Origin: an uncultured Lachnospiraceae bacterium
GTDB taxonomy: Bacteria; Bacillota; Clostridia; Lachnospirales; Lachnospiraceae
Length of the DNA: 17,531 nucleotides
Assembly (NCBI GenBank): GCA_945643825.1
Contig: CALZEZ010000003.1
Coordinates: 1 to 17,531 of the forward strand
Direction: 5' to 3'
Shown: piece by piece, positions 1 to 7,109 of the stretch
Layout: every line of letters starts with the position of its first letter
Position numbering within the stretch: position 1 is the first letter of the stretch
The notes under the pieces: generated by a model
Told to the model about the DNA's origin: nothing
What the model saw: the letters and a program-made list of their open reading frames with translations, nothing else
The model's database searches: none
Translations under genes and position numbers: made by a program

Positions 1-1395
1 AAGCCGCTCAAACAGGTTTCTCTCTACAACATGATGGGAGCCGAGGAGGGAACCTACTGGGTAGAGCACAACGGACAGACGATTCATTTCAGACTTCCGG
101 GAGATGACGACCCGAAAAATCATTGCATCGAGATTACTGTAAGAGAGCAGTGCTTCGCTCCGAAGAAACCGTTCTTATCTTATATAAAGGTAAAAGGCAT
201 TACAGCGGCACACGCCGCAACCGGAGCGCCGGTACCACAGCGAGGTGCGATTTCTGCCCATCGTGGACACCACTGGGTGATTGAAAACTGTGTGATCGAT
301 TGGAGCAACTGCGTCGGCATCGATGTGGGAAATGAGTGCTGGCATCATGATTTTACAGAGGACCAGCTCATCGGACACAGCGTCATCCGCGGCTGTACGA
401 TTAAGGATTGCGGTGTTTGTGGCATCGCCGGGCTTTTTGCAACCCATATGTTAATAGAAGATAACTTGGTTGAGGGAACAGGCTGGCAGAAGATGGAGCT
501 GTCCTGGGAGGCAGGCGGCATGAAGCTGCACAACAGTGTGAACGGATTATTCCGAAGAAATATCTTCAAAAACACCCTCCGCGCCGATCATATCTGGTTA
601 GACTGTGGAAACGAGAATAACCGTATTACCGAGAATCTTTTCTTAGACGGCATCGAGCAGAGAGAAGCAGTATTTATTGAGTGTACCCGCGAAGGGATCA
701 ACCTGATCGACCGCAATATTTTTTGGAATGTCGAGGGACGCTTTGATCCGGCGAAGATTCCGCAGGAGCCTGGATCCACCGGCTGGTACAAGATGGTGGA
801 GCATGACATAGAAAATGGCTATGCAGTGTATGGAGAAGGAACCGATCACCTTCGCATCGTTAACAATCTGATCGGTAAATGTAAAAACGCCGGTTATTTT
901 GCAAAGCCGGTAGCGTTCCGCACCTTTGGAATCGAGCGTGGCGGTACCTCTGTGGATGCGGCACTTGTCGGCAATCTGTTCTATGATTGCGGCGGCGCGA
1001 TGACACTTCCGACCGATGCAAATACTGTGGAAGGCAACACCTATGTGAAGATGCAGGGTGGCTATCTTCGCGTGATGTATCCGGCGCCCGAGGTTTTACT
1101 GCACCTGCCGGCATGGAAGGAGTTTAAGGGCTTCGACTTAGAGGGTCAGGAGGGCTGGTTTGATATTGACGTTGATACCGAGAATTACACTCTGAAATTT
1201 GCTCCGTCCTCCACAAAGATTCCGGGATTCCCGATGGATATCAAGAGACGAGGATTTATTGATTCTGTGGAAAAAGTACATCACATTTCGGATGCACTCT
1301 ACGAAGAGAAAACAGGTATCTCCAGAGAAGTACTTGGAAACTGTGAAGAGCTGAAAGAGGGTATTCTTTACCAGATTGACCCTCGTAAAAAATAA
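1..1395 (+). CDS. Right-handed parallel beta-helix glycosidase, GH120 (beta-xylosidase)-like, 5'-truncated by the window edge
   Basis: The reading frame is open from base 1 through the first ATG at 31, so the gene starts upstream and only about 464 C-terminal residues are visible. The sequence is rich in beta-helix rungs with Asn/Gly turns, such as HWVIENCVIDWSNCVGIDVG, HMLIEDNLVEGTG and GLFRRNIFKNT. A WLD...NLF...FIE segment places an Asp (codon 601-603) and a Glu (codon 679-681) much as I recall the catalytic pair of GH120 beta-xylosidases, here with about three extra residues between them. GH120 enzymes are around 640 aa, which fits roughly 180 missing N-terminal residues. The adjacent esterase and LacI regulator support a role in hemicellulose oligosaccharide breakdown. 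The beta-helix fold is well supported, GH120 membership moderately so, and the substrate is inferred. Another beta-helix family (GH141 or polysaccharide-lyase-like) is the main alternative. Whether it has a signal peptide cannot be seen. Confidence 0.72.
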   Translation, partial: KPLKQVSLYNMMGAEEGTYWVEHNGQTIHFRLPGDDDPKNHCIEITVREQCFAPKKPFLSYIKVKGITAAHAATGAPVPQRGAISAHRGHHWVIENCVIDWSNCVGIDVGNECWHHDFTEDQLIGHSVIRGCTIKDCGVCGIAGLFATHMLIEDNLVEGTGWQKMELSWEAGGMKLHNSVNGLFRRNIFKNTLRADHIWLDCGNENNRITENLFLDGIEQREAVFIECTREGINLIDRNIFWNVEGRFDPAKIPQEPGSTGWYKMVEHDIENGYAVYGEGTDHLRIVNNLIGKCKNAGYFAKPVAFRTFGIERGGTSVDAALVGNLFYDCGGAMTLPTDANTVEGNTYVKMQGGYLRVMYPAPEVLLHLPAWKEFKGFDLEGQEGWFDIDVDTENYTLKFAPSSTKIPGFPMDIKRRGFIDSVEKVHHISDALYEEKTGISREVLGNCEELKEGILYQIDPRKK

Positions 1396-1412
1396 AAAAG
1401 AAGGATGGTCTT

Positions 1413-2933
1413 ATGTTAAGAATAGTGGAAACAAAATATGGTTCTGTGCGCGGTATCCCCGCAGCAGATCCGAGAATCACTTCCTTTAAGGGAATACCGT
1501 TTGCCGCCCCTCCGATTGGAGAGAACAGATGGCGTGCCCCTCAGCCGTTAAAGCCGTGGGAGGGCGTGCTTGATGCAAGTCGTTTTGCGCCGATCTCTAT
1601 GCAGAGCATACCGGGACTCGGAACGGATATCTACTGCAGAGAGTGGCATGTGGATCCGGACATTCCGATGGATGAGGACTGCCTATACCTGAATATATGG
1701 ACTGGAGCAAAGAGTGCAGATGAGAAGCTTCCGGTACTTGTCTGGTTTTTCGGAGGAGCCCTGCAGTGGGGCTATCCTCCCGAGATGGAATTTGACGGTG
1801 AACGGATTGCGAGACGAGGCGTCATTGTGGTGTCAGTCAATTACCGGTTAAATGCGTTTGGATTTCTTGCGCATCCCGAATTAACAGCATCCCAGCCGGA
1901 GTCACCTGCCAATTTCGGAAGCCTTGACCAACAGGCGGGACTAAAGTGGGTGGCAGAGAACATCGCAGCCTTTGGCGGTGATCCGGAGAACATTACGATT
2001 GCCGGTCAGTCTGCGGGCGGCGGCAGTGTGCTCACACAGATGACCTGCCCGGACAACTATGGAATCATCAAAAAGGCAGTCATCATGAGTGCGATGATCC
2101 GTAACCCTTACAATGGCTGGGGAATCGGTATTCCTGCCACCATGGAGCAGGGAGAAAAGCTGGGTGAGGAATTCTTCGAGTTCTTAGGAGTAAAAACACT
2201 CGCCGAGGCAAGAGCGCTGGATGCCAGATACATCCGCGACAAATTCGACGAGTTCTTTAATAAAACACATAAGATGTTCACCAACGTCATTGACAATGTA
2301 ATCTGCATGGGTGATCCGATGACCAGGGTGGCGCATAACGAATATGCGCATATTCCGATTATGGCAGGCTGTACGGCAGATGAGTTCCCAAGTGTCATCG
2401 AAGCTTCCTCCAGAGAAGAATTTGAAGCAAAGGCGAGAGAGATTTTCGGCGATAAAGCAGAGACCTTCCTTGCTTTTGAAGAAGCAAATCGTGTGTCAGC
2501 GGCTGGCTATGCTGCGACAAACGGCATAGAAGCAAGTGCGAAATGCATTTTCCTAAAGGACGAAGCAAACGGAAACGGTGGGAAGAACTATTTCTACCGC
2601 TTTGAGCCGGATATCCCGGGTTGGGATAATCCCGGAACCTTTCATTCGGTTGACCTGTGGTTCTTCTTCGAAACGCTTGCCAAGTGCTGGAGACCCTTTG
2701 TTGGCAGACATTACGACCTTGCCAGACAGATGTGCAATTATTTCACGAACTTCATCAAAACCGGAGACCCCAATGGAGATGACATCACGGGCGAGCCGAT
2801 GCCGAAGTGGGAAAGCTACAGTGACAAAAACAGAAGTGAGATGCTATTTACAGCAAATGGTGCGGTAAACAGACAGAATGAAGAATCCGATTATATCAAG
2901 TTTATGATAGAGCATATATCTACGTTTTTCTAA
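1413..2933 (+). CDS. Type-B carboxylesterase (para-nitrobenzyl esterase / alpha-beta hydrolase family)
   Basis: A 506-aa protein with the full set of carboxylesterase type-B landmarks. It has GIPFAAPPIGENRW at 27-40, EDCLYLNIW at 88-96, the nucleophile elbow GQSAGGGSV with Ser200, the ADE block with probable acid Glu324, and HSVDLWFFF with His411. The oxyanion strand reads VWFFGGAL (about 110-117), where most family members have HGGGF. There is no signal peptide, so it is probably cytoplasmic. An AGAAGG-type ribosome site lies just before ATG 1413, and the gene starts 17 bp after the glycosidase stop, so the two are very likely co-transcribed. Removal of acetyl or feruloyl groups from imported xylo-oligosaccharides is inferred from context. 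The family is certain; the true ester substrate is not. Confidence 0.93.
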   Translation: MLRIVETKYGSVRGIPAADPRITSFKGIPFAAPPIGENRWRAPQPLKPWEGVLDASRFAPISMQSIPGLGTDIYCREWHVDPDIPMDEDCLYLNIWTGAKSADEKLPVLVWFFGGALQWGYPPEMEFDGERIARRGVIVVSVNYRLNAFGFLAHPELTASQPESPANFGSLDQQAGLKWVAENIAAFGGDPENITIAGQSAGGGSVLTQMTCPDNYGIIKKAVIMSAMIRNPYNGWGIGIPATMEQGEKLGEEFFEFLGVKTLAEARALDARYIRDKFDEFFNKTHKMFTNVIDNVICMGDPMTRVAHNEYAHIPIMAGCTADEFPSVIEASSREEFEAKAREIFGDKAETFLAFEEANRVSAAGYAATNGIEASAKCIFLKDEANGNGGKNYFYRFEPDIPGWDNPGTFHSVDLWFFFETLAKCWRPFVGRHYDLARQMCNYFTNFIKTGDPNGDDITGEPMPKWESYSDKNRSEMLFTANGAVNRQNEESDYIKFMIEHISTFF

Positions 2934-2963
2934 ACGTGGAAGAGAGGATTAGGAGAAGATCAC

Positions 2964-3995
2964 ATGGTAACTGTAAAAGAGATTGCCAGGATGTGTGGAG
3001 TATCGATAAGCACCGTTTCGAATATATTGAATAACAAGCCCAATGTGGGTGAGGAAACCAGACAGAGAGTGTTAGAGGTCGTCAAGGAGACCGGATATCA
3101 AACCAACTATTTTGCCGCGAGCATGCGCAAGCAGAATTCCAAGGTGATCAGCATTATCGTGGAGGATTTGTGTCAGTTTTCAACACCGCCCATTGTAGAG
3201 GCGATCATGTCGTACTGTGAAGAACGGGGCTACCGGACGATCCTTATGAATCTTCGTCTTTATGACAGATGGCAGGATACCTGGTATCAGGATGATGAGA
3301 AGGTGGAGAGCGTGCTCAGTCCGGTTTTGCAGGAGATTGAATCCATTAAGGTGGACGGCAATATCTATGTGGCAGGACATGGCAGAACGATACGCTTCTT
3401 TCCGCTCTCCTTTGCCATTCCGACTGTTGTAGCGTATGCCAGATCGGAGAAAAACCGCTTCCCGTCAATCCTGATCGATGACGAGAATGGTGGCTATGAC
3501 ATGGGTAAATGCCTGATTTCCATGGGACATACCAGGATCGGTGTCATAACCGGCGTGGCGAATAACATGCACTCACAGAAACGCCTGGAGGGCTTCCAAA
3601 GGGCATTGTTTGAGTCGGGTATTCCCTATAATCCCCAATGGACGGTGCACGGAACCTGGCAGAGAGAATCCGGCTATCAATGTGCACCTAAGGTTCTCCA
3701 GATGGATGTCTCTGTTATCTGGTGCATGAATGACCAGATGGCGGCAGGCGTTTATGATTACCTGTACGAGCACGATATTGTGCCCGGCAGAGATATCTCA
3801 GTGGCAGGCTATGACTACATGAGTGAGGCTACCTACATGCATCCGAAGCTTCTGACCTGCGAGCTCCCGCTTCATGAGATCGGACGCAGATCAGCGGAGG
3901 TGATGATTGATATCATCGAAGGAATTGAACCCGCGGACCGCGCGCAGTGGGTTCCCTGCCGCATGATCATGGGAAGCTCCGTTAAAAAGATTTAG
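2964..3995 (+). CDS. LacI/GalR-family transcriptional regulator
   Basis: A 343-aa protein starting VTVKEIARMCGVSISTVSNILNNKP, the classic LacI helix-turn-helix at residues 2-26. The rest of the headpiece (EETRQRVLEVVKETGY) and a hinge helix near 48-56 follow. A periplasmic-binding-protein-like effector domain covers about 60-343, with GYDYMSEATYMHP and CELPLHEIGRRSAEVMIDII near the end. The start ATG 2964 has AGGAGAAG 13-6 bp upstream. The gene follows the esterase after 30 bp and precedes a strong terminator, so it is probably the last gene of the glycosidase-esterase operon and its local regulator. The effector is presumably a sugar released by that pathway. The operator would lie at the operon promoter, outside this window. 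Confidence 0.95.
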   Translation: MVTVKEIARMCGVSISTVSNILNNKPNVGEETRQRVLEVVKETGYQTNYFAASMRKQNSKVISIIVEDLCQFSTPPIVEAIMSYCEERGYRTILMNLRLYDRWQDTWYQDDEKVESVLSPVLQEIESIKVDGNIYVAGHGRTIRFFPLSFAIPTVVAYARSEKNRFPSILIDDENGGYDMGKCLISMGHTRIGVITGVANNMHSQKRLEGFQRALFESGIPYNPQWTVHGTWQRESGYQCAPKVLQMDVSVIWCMNDQMAAGVYDYLYEHDIVPGRDISVAGYDYMSEATYMHPKLLTCELPLHEIGRRSAEVMIDIIEGIEPADRAQWVPCRMIMGSSVKKI

Positions 3996-4020
3996 GAATA
4001 CAAGCTGTTAAGTCAGCTCG

Positions 4021-4050
4021 AGAGGAGGCGGTGATTAACCGCCTCCTTTT
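4021..4050 (+). terminator. Rho-independent terminator of the glycosidase-esterase-lacI operon
   Basis: A 10-bp perfect GC-rich stem (AGGAGGCGGT at 4023-4032 with its complement at 4038-4047) closes on a 5-nt loop and runs into TTTT at 4047-4050. It sits 28 bp after the lacI stop and separates the sugar cluster from the fatty-acid operon. Confidence 0.9.
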
Positions 4051-4069
4051 AAACTTTAGACAAACTGTA

Positions 4070-4127
4070 ATTATTCAGAACCTTTCCCCTGACATTTCAG
4101 TATTATTCAGAACTCTCCCCTGACATT
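4070..4127 (+). repeat. Two imperfect direct repeats, about 26-27 bp, 32-bp period
   Basis: The unit ATTATTCAGAAC-CTYYCCCCTGACATT occurs at 4070-4096 and again at 4102-4127, differing by a short indel or substitution in the middle. The pair lies between the lacI terminator and the acpP promoter, about 20 bp upstream of the -35 hexamer. Its role is unknown. It could be a regulator site pair or a remnant of an intergenic repeat element. Confidence 0.75.
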
Positions 4128-4145
4128 CGCTTTCCGAAAAAATAT

Positions 4146-4158
4146 CTTGACAATCAAA
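4146..4158. promoter_or_regulatory. FabT-like operator box 1 (overlaps the -35)
   Basis: CTTGACAATCAAA matches the palindrome pattern TTTGA-N3-TCAAA with one mismatch and covers the -35 hexamer. A repressor bound here would block RNA polymerase. The pattern resembles what I recall for FabT/MarR sites of streptococcal fab operons. Assignment to the MarR protein at 12582-13034 is inferred. Confidence 0.55.
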
Positions 4159-4175
4159 GTATTATGCGCTAATCT
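4147..4175 (+). promoter_or_regulatory. Sigma-A-type promoter of the fatty acid synthesis operon
   Basis: The -35 hexamer TTGACA (4147-4152) is followed after exactly 17 bp by TAATCT (4170-4175). Predicted transcription start is near 4182, giving a 5' UTR of about 80 nt before acpP. It is the only good promoter seen upstream of acpP, and no other convincing one was seen before deoB. Confidence 0.75.
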
Positions 4176-4191
4176 ATCCACAGACAAATGC

Positions 4192-4204
4192 TTTGAAATT
4201 CAAA
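4192..4204. promoter_or_regulatory. FabT-like operator box 2 (perfect palindrome, early transcribed region)
   Basis: TTTGAAATTCAAA has perfect 5-bp arms around a 3-bp spacer. It begins about 10 bp after the predicted transcription start, a classic roadblock or repressor position. Confidence 0.62.
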
Positions 4205-4207
4205 ATA

Positions 4208-4220
4208 TTCGACTTTCAAA
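4208..4220. promoter_or_regulatory. FabT-like operator box 3 (one mismatch)
   Basis: TTCGACTTTCAAA fits TTTGA-N3-TCAAA with one mismatch. It is centred 16 bp after box 2, so the two sites lie about one and a half helical turns apart. Confidence 0.45.
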
Positions 4221-4261
4221 GTAAAAATAATACATCACAAACAAGAAAGGAAACAAAAACC

Positions 4262-4495
4262 ATGTTAGAGAAATTAATCGGAATCATTGAGGAGCAGTTA
4301 AACGTAGAGGGAATGGAGATCACAGAGAAGACCAGCTTTAAGGACGATCTTTCTGCAGATTCCTTAGACCTTTTCGAGCTTGTTATGGCTTTGGAGGAGG
4401 AGTTTGGCGTTGAGATTCCTTCTGAGGAGCTTGAGAACATCACAACTGTTGGTTCTGTAATGGAGTACTTACAGGCAAAAGGTATTGAGGCATAA
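4262..4495 (+). CDS. acpP: Acyl carrier protein
   Basis: A 77-aa acidic four-helix carrier protein. The DSLDLFELVMALEEEFGVEIP core contains the phosphopantetheine-accepting Ser34 within DSL. It carries growing acyl chains between all the Fab enzymes encoded downstream. ATG 4262 is preferred because AGAAAGG lies about 11 bp upstream and the product begins with the usual MLEKLIGIIEEQL. An upstream TTG at 4193 would add 23 residues from the operator region and is rejected. It is the first gene of the operon, directly behind the promoter and the three palindromes. Confidence 0.97.
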   Translation: MLEKLIGIIEEQLNVEGMEITEKTSFKDDLSADSLDLFELVMALEEEFGVEIPSEELENITTVGSVMEYLQAKGIEA

Positions 4496-4518
4496 TTAGA
4501 AAAGGATAGGGTTTTGAA

Positions 4519-5436
4519 ATGAAAACTGACATAACAAAGCTTCTGGGCATTGAATACCCGATCATTCAGGGCGGAATGGCATGGGTAGCAGAGCACAAGC
4601 TTGCAGCAGCAGTATCAAATGCAGGCGGACTCGGACTGATCGGAGCTGCCTCAGCACCGGCTGAGATTGTTCGCGAGGAGATCAGAAAATGTAAAGCGCT
4701 CACGGATAAACCCTTTGGGGTAAATGTGATGCTCTTAAATCCCAATGCCGAGGAAGTGGCGAAGGTGATTGTAGAGGAGGGCGTAAAGGTTGTGACGACC
4801 GGTGCCGGTAATCCTGCCAAGTACATGGAAATGTGGAAAAAAGCCGGAGTCAAGGTCATTCCTGTAGTTGCCAGTGTGGCAATGGCAGTTCTTATGGAGC
4901 GTGCCGGAGCCGATGCTGTTGTGGCAGAGGGAATGGAAAGCGGCGGACATATCGGCTCCACGACGACCATGGCACTCGTGCCCCAGGTGGTGGACGCCGT
5001 GACGATTCCTGTTATTGCGGCAGGTGGCATTGCGGATGGAAGAGGACTTGCGGCAGCGATGATGTTAGGTGCATCAGCGGTTCAGATGGGAACCCGCTTC
5101 GTTGCTGCAAAGGAGTCGATCGTACACGCCAACTATAAGGAAAAGCTGATTAAGGCAAAGGATATCGATTCCACGGTTACAGGAACAACAACCGGACATC
5201 CGGTTCGCTGCATCCGCAACAAGATGACCAAGGAATATCTGAAGCTTGAAAAAGAGGGCGCAGACTTCATGGAGCTTGAGAAGCTGACCTTAGGATCACT
5301 CAGAAAAGCAGTCATAGAGGGCGATGTGGTAAACGGAACCCTGATGGCAGGTCAGATTGCAGGTCTTATCAAGGAAGAGCTCTCCTGCGAGGAGATTATC
5401 AGACAGATTATGGAACAGGCAGAAAGCCTGATGTGA
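4519..5436 (+). CDS. fabK: Enoyl-ACP reductase II (FMN-dependent FabK)
   Basis: A 305-aa TIM-barrel flavoprotein that reduces trans-2-enoyl-ACP in the last step of each elongation cycle. It closely resembles the streptococcal FabK I remember: PIIQGGMAWVAEHKLAAAVS at 14-33, KPFGVNVMLLNP at 64-75, VVTTGAGNP at 91-99, EGMESGGHIG at 137-146 with the catalytic-type His144, and IPVIAAGGIADGRG with GTRFVAAKES as the FMN phosphate site. It starts 23 bp after acpP with AAGGATAGGG upstream. No FabI or FabL is present here, so this is the operon's enoyl reductase. That would predict resistance to triclosan-type FabI inhibitors if no FabI exists elsewhere. Confidence 0.96.
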   Translation: MKTDITKLLGIEYPIIQGGMAWVAEHKLAAAVSNAGGLGLIGAASAPAEIVREEIRKCKALTDKPFGVNVMLLNPNAEEVAKVIVEEGVKVVTTGAGNPAKYMEMWKKAGVKVIPVVASVAMAVLMERAGADAVVAEGMESGGHIGSTTTMALVPQVVDAVTIPVIAAGGIADGRGLAAAMMLGASAVQMGTRFVAAKESIVHANYKEKLIKAKDIDSTVTGTTTGHPVRCIRNKMTKEYLKLEKEGADFMELEKLTLGSLRKAVIEGDVVNGTLMAGQIAGLIKEELSCEEIIRQIMEQAESLM

Positions 5437-5451
5437 AAAGGTGTTTAGAAA

Positions 5452-6375
5452 ATGAGTAAAACAGCATTTATTTTCCCCGGACAGGGAGCACAATATGTCG
5501 GCATGGGCAAGGATTTCTATGAACAGTACCCCGTTGCAAAAGAGGTCTTTGAGCTTGCATCAAAGGTAACAGGAATTGACGTGGCAAAGCTCTGCTTTGA
5601 AGAAAATGAGGATATCAATATCACAGAGTACACGCAGCTTGCCATGCTCACAACAGAGGTTGCGATTCTTAAGGTGGCTGAGCAGAAGGGACTTAAGGCG
5701 GACTGCGCAGCAGGACTCAGCCTTGGCGAATACGGGGCACTTGCAGCCAGCGAAGTTATGGAGCTGGTGGATCTCTTTGCCCTGATCCGCAAAAGAGGAA
5801 TCTACATGCAGGAGGCATATCCGGTAGGCGGTGCCATGACAGCAGTGCTCGGTATGGATGCGACAGTAATCGAGAAAATCTGCGAAGAGACAGACGGAAT
5901 CGTCTCGATTGCCAACTACAACTGTCCCGGACAGATCGTCATCACCGGGGAACAGGCTGCGGTGGAGAGGGCAATGGAAGCACTGAAAGAGGCGGGCGCA
6001 AGAAAGTGCATCCCGCTTAAGGTGAGTGGCCCCTTCCACAGTGCTCTTTTGGCACAGGCGGGCGAAAAACTGGCAGCAGAGCTTGCAGGTATCACGGTGA
6101 AGGATCCTGTCATTCCCTACGCCTGCAACGTGGAGGCAACCATGGTGACAAAGGCAGACCGGGTCAAGGAGCTTCTGTCAAAACAGGTATGTGCCTCAGT
6201 CAGATGGCAACAGTGCATCGAGACGATGCGCGCAGAGGGCGTCGACACCTTTATCGAGATCGGACCGGGCAAGACACTGACCGGCTTTAACCGCAAGATC
6301 GATAAGGAAATCAAGACCTACAATATCGAAACAGTCGAGGATCTCGAGAAGATAATGGAGGTCACAACATGCTAA
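5452..6375 (+). CDS. fabD: Malonyl-CoA:ACP transacylase
   Basis: A 307-aa transacylase that loads malonyl from CoA onto ACP. It shows IFPGQGAQYVGMG at 7-19 (oxyanion Gln11), GLSLGEYGAL with nucleophile Ser90, the IRKRG block with the malonyl-binding Arg115, and GPFHSALL with His196. The pentapeptide is GLSLG rather than the more common GHSLG, a substitution I believe is frequent in Clostridia. It starts 15 bp after fabK with AAAAGGTG as ribosome site. Its last 7 bp overlap the start of fabG, suggesting translational coupling. Confidence 0.96.
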   Translation: MSKTAFIFPGQGAQYVGMGKDFYEQYPVAKEVFELASKVTGIDVAKLCFEENEDINITEYTQLAMLTTEVAILKVAEQKGLKADCAAGLSLGEYGALAASEVMELVDLFALIRKRGIYMQEAYPVGGAMTAVLGMDATVIEKICEETDGIVSIANYNCPGQIVITGEQAAVERAMEALKEAGARKCIPLKVSGPFHSALLAQAGEKLAAELAGITVKDPVIPYACNVEATMVTKADRVKELLSKQVCASVRWQQCIETMRAEGVDTFIEIGPGKTLTGFNRKIDKEIKTYNIETVEDLEKIMEVTTC

Positions 6376-7109
6376 GCGGAAAAATAGCACTAGTAACCGG
6401 TGGGGCAAGAGGAATCGGTAAAGCAATTGCTAAGAAGCTGGCCGAGCAGGGCGCCTTTGTGATTGTAAACTATGCCGGTTCTGTGGATAGAGCAAATCAG
6501 ACCGTAGAAGAAATTAAGAGTGCAGGAGGCGACGGCGTTGCCATACAGTGCGATGTCAGTGACTTTGCCGCCTGCGGTGAGCTTGCTGCCAAGGTGCTGG
6601 CTGATTACGGCAGACTCGACATCTTAGTCAACAATGCCGGTATCACGAAGGATAATCTGATTATGAAGATGTCCGAGCAGGATTATGATGCGGTGCTAAA
6701 CACCAATTTAAAGGGTTCCTTTAACCTGATTCACCATTTTTCCCGCTCCTTTCTCAAACAGAGAAGCGGCAAGATCATCAACATCTCTTCCGTGAGCGGG
6801 GTAATGGGTAACGCCGGGCAGGCGAACTATTCAGCATCCAAGGCAGGACTCATCGGACTGACCAAGAGCGTTGCAAGAGAGCTCGCAATCAGAGTAATCT
6901 GTGTAAATTCATTAGCACCCGTATTTATCGAGACAGACATGACGGAGAAGATGCCAGATAGCGCAAAGCAGGCGGCACTTGGGATGATTCCACTGGGAAA
7001 AATGGGAAAGCCCGAGGATATCGCTCAGGTCGTTGCTTTTTTGGCAGATGAGAGTGGAGATTACATCACCGGTCAGGTGATTTGTGTAGACGGAGGTATG
7101 GCAATATGA
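6369..7109 (+). CDS. fabG: 3-oxoacyl-ACP reductase
   Basis: A 246-aa short-chain dehydrogenase that reduces 3-oxoacyl-ACP with NADPH. It has the cofactor loop TGGARGIG at 10-17, NNAG at 88-91, and the catalytic triad Ser141, Tyr154, Lys158 within ISSVSG and YSASK. GGAGGT lies 7 bp before ATG 6369, and the start overlaps the fabD stop by 7 bp. One oddity: the cofactor-contacting Pro-Gly of the usual APGFIETDM motif reads Pro184-Val185 (APVFIETDM), and the preceding segment reads ELAIRVICVNS where ELASRGI.VN is usual. The triad is intact, so activity is still expected. Confidence 0.95.
   Translation: MLSGKIALVTGGARGIGKAIAKKLAEQGAFVIVNYAGSVDRANQTVEEIKSAGGDGVAIQCDVSDFAACGELAAKVLADYGRLDILVNNAGITKDNLIMKMSEQDYDAVLNTNLKGSFNLIHHFSRSFLKQRSGKIINISSVSGVMGNAGQANYSASKAGLIGLTKSVARELAIRVICVNSLAPVFIETDMTEKMPDSAKQAALGMIPLGKMGKPEDIAQVVAFLADESGDYITGQVICVDGGMAI

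Noticed and set aside
4193..4261. In-frame TTG that would extend the acyl carrier protein N-terminally by 23 residues
   Set aside because: The extension overlaps the operator palindromes and lacks a ribosome site; ATG 4262 has AGAAAGG and gives the normal 77-aa ACP.
4216..4596. Minus-strand 126-codon frame opposite acpP
   Set aside because: It is a Ser/Phe-rich shadow of the highly conserved acpP, with no family features.
4566..5030. Minus-strand 154-codon frame opposite fabK
   Set aside because: Ala/Thr/Pro-rich antisense shadow of a clear fabK gene.
5560..6039. Minus-strand 159-codon frame opposite fabD
   Set aside because: Antisense shadow of fabD without recognisable domains.
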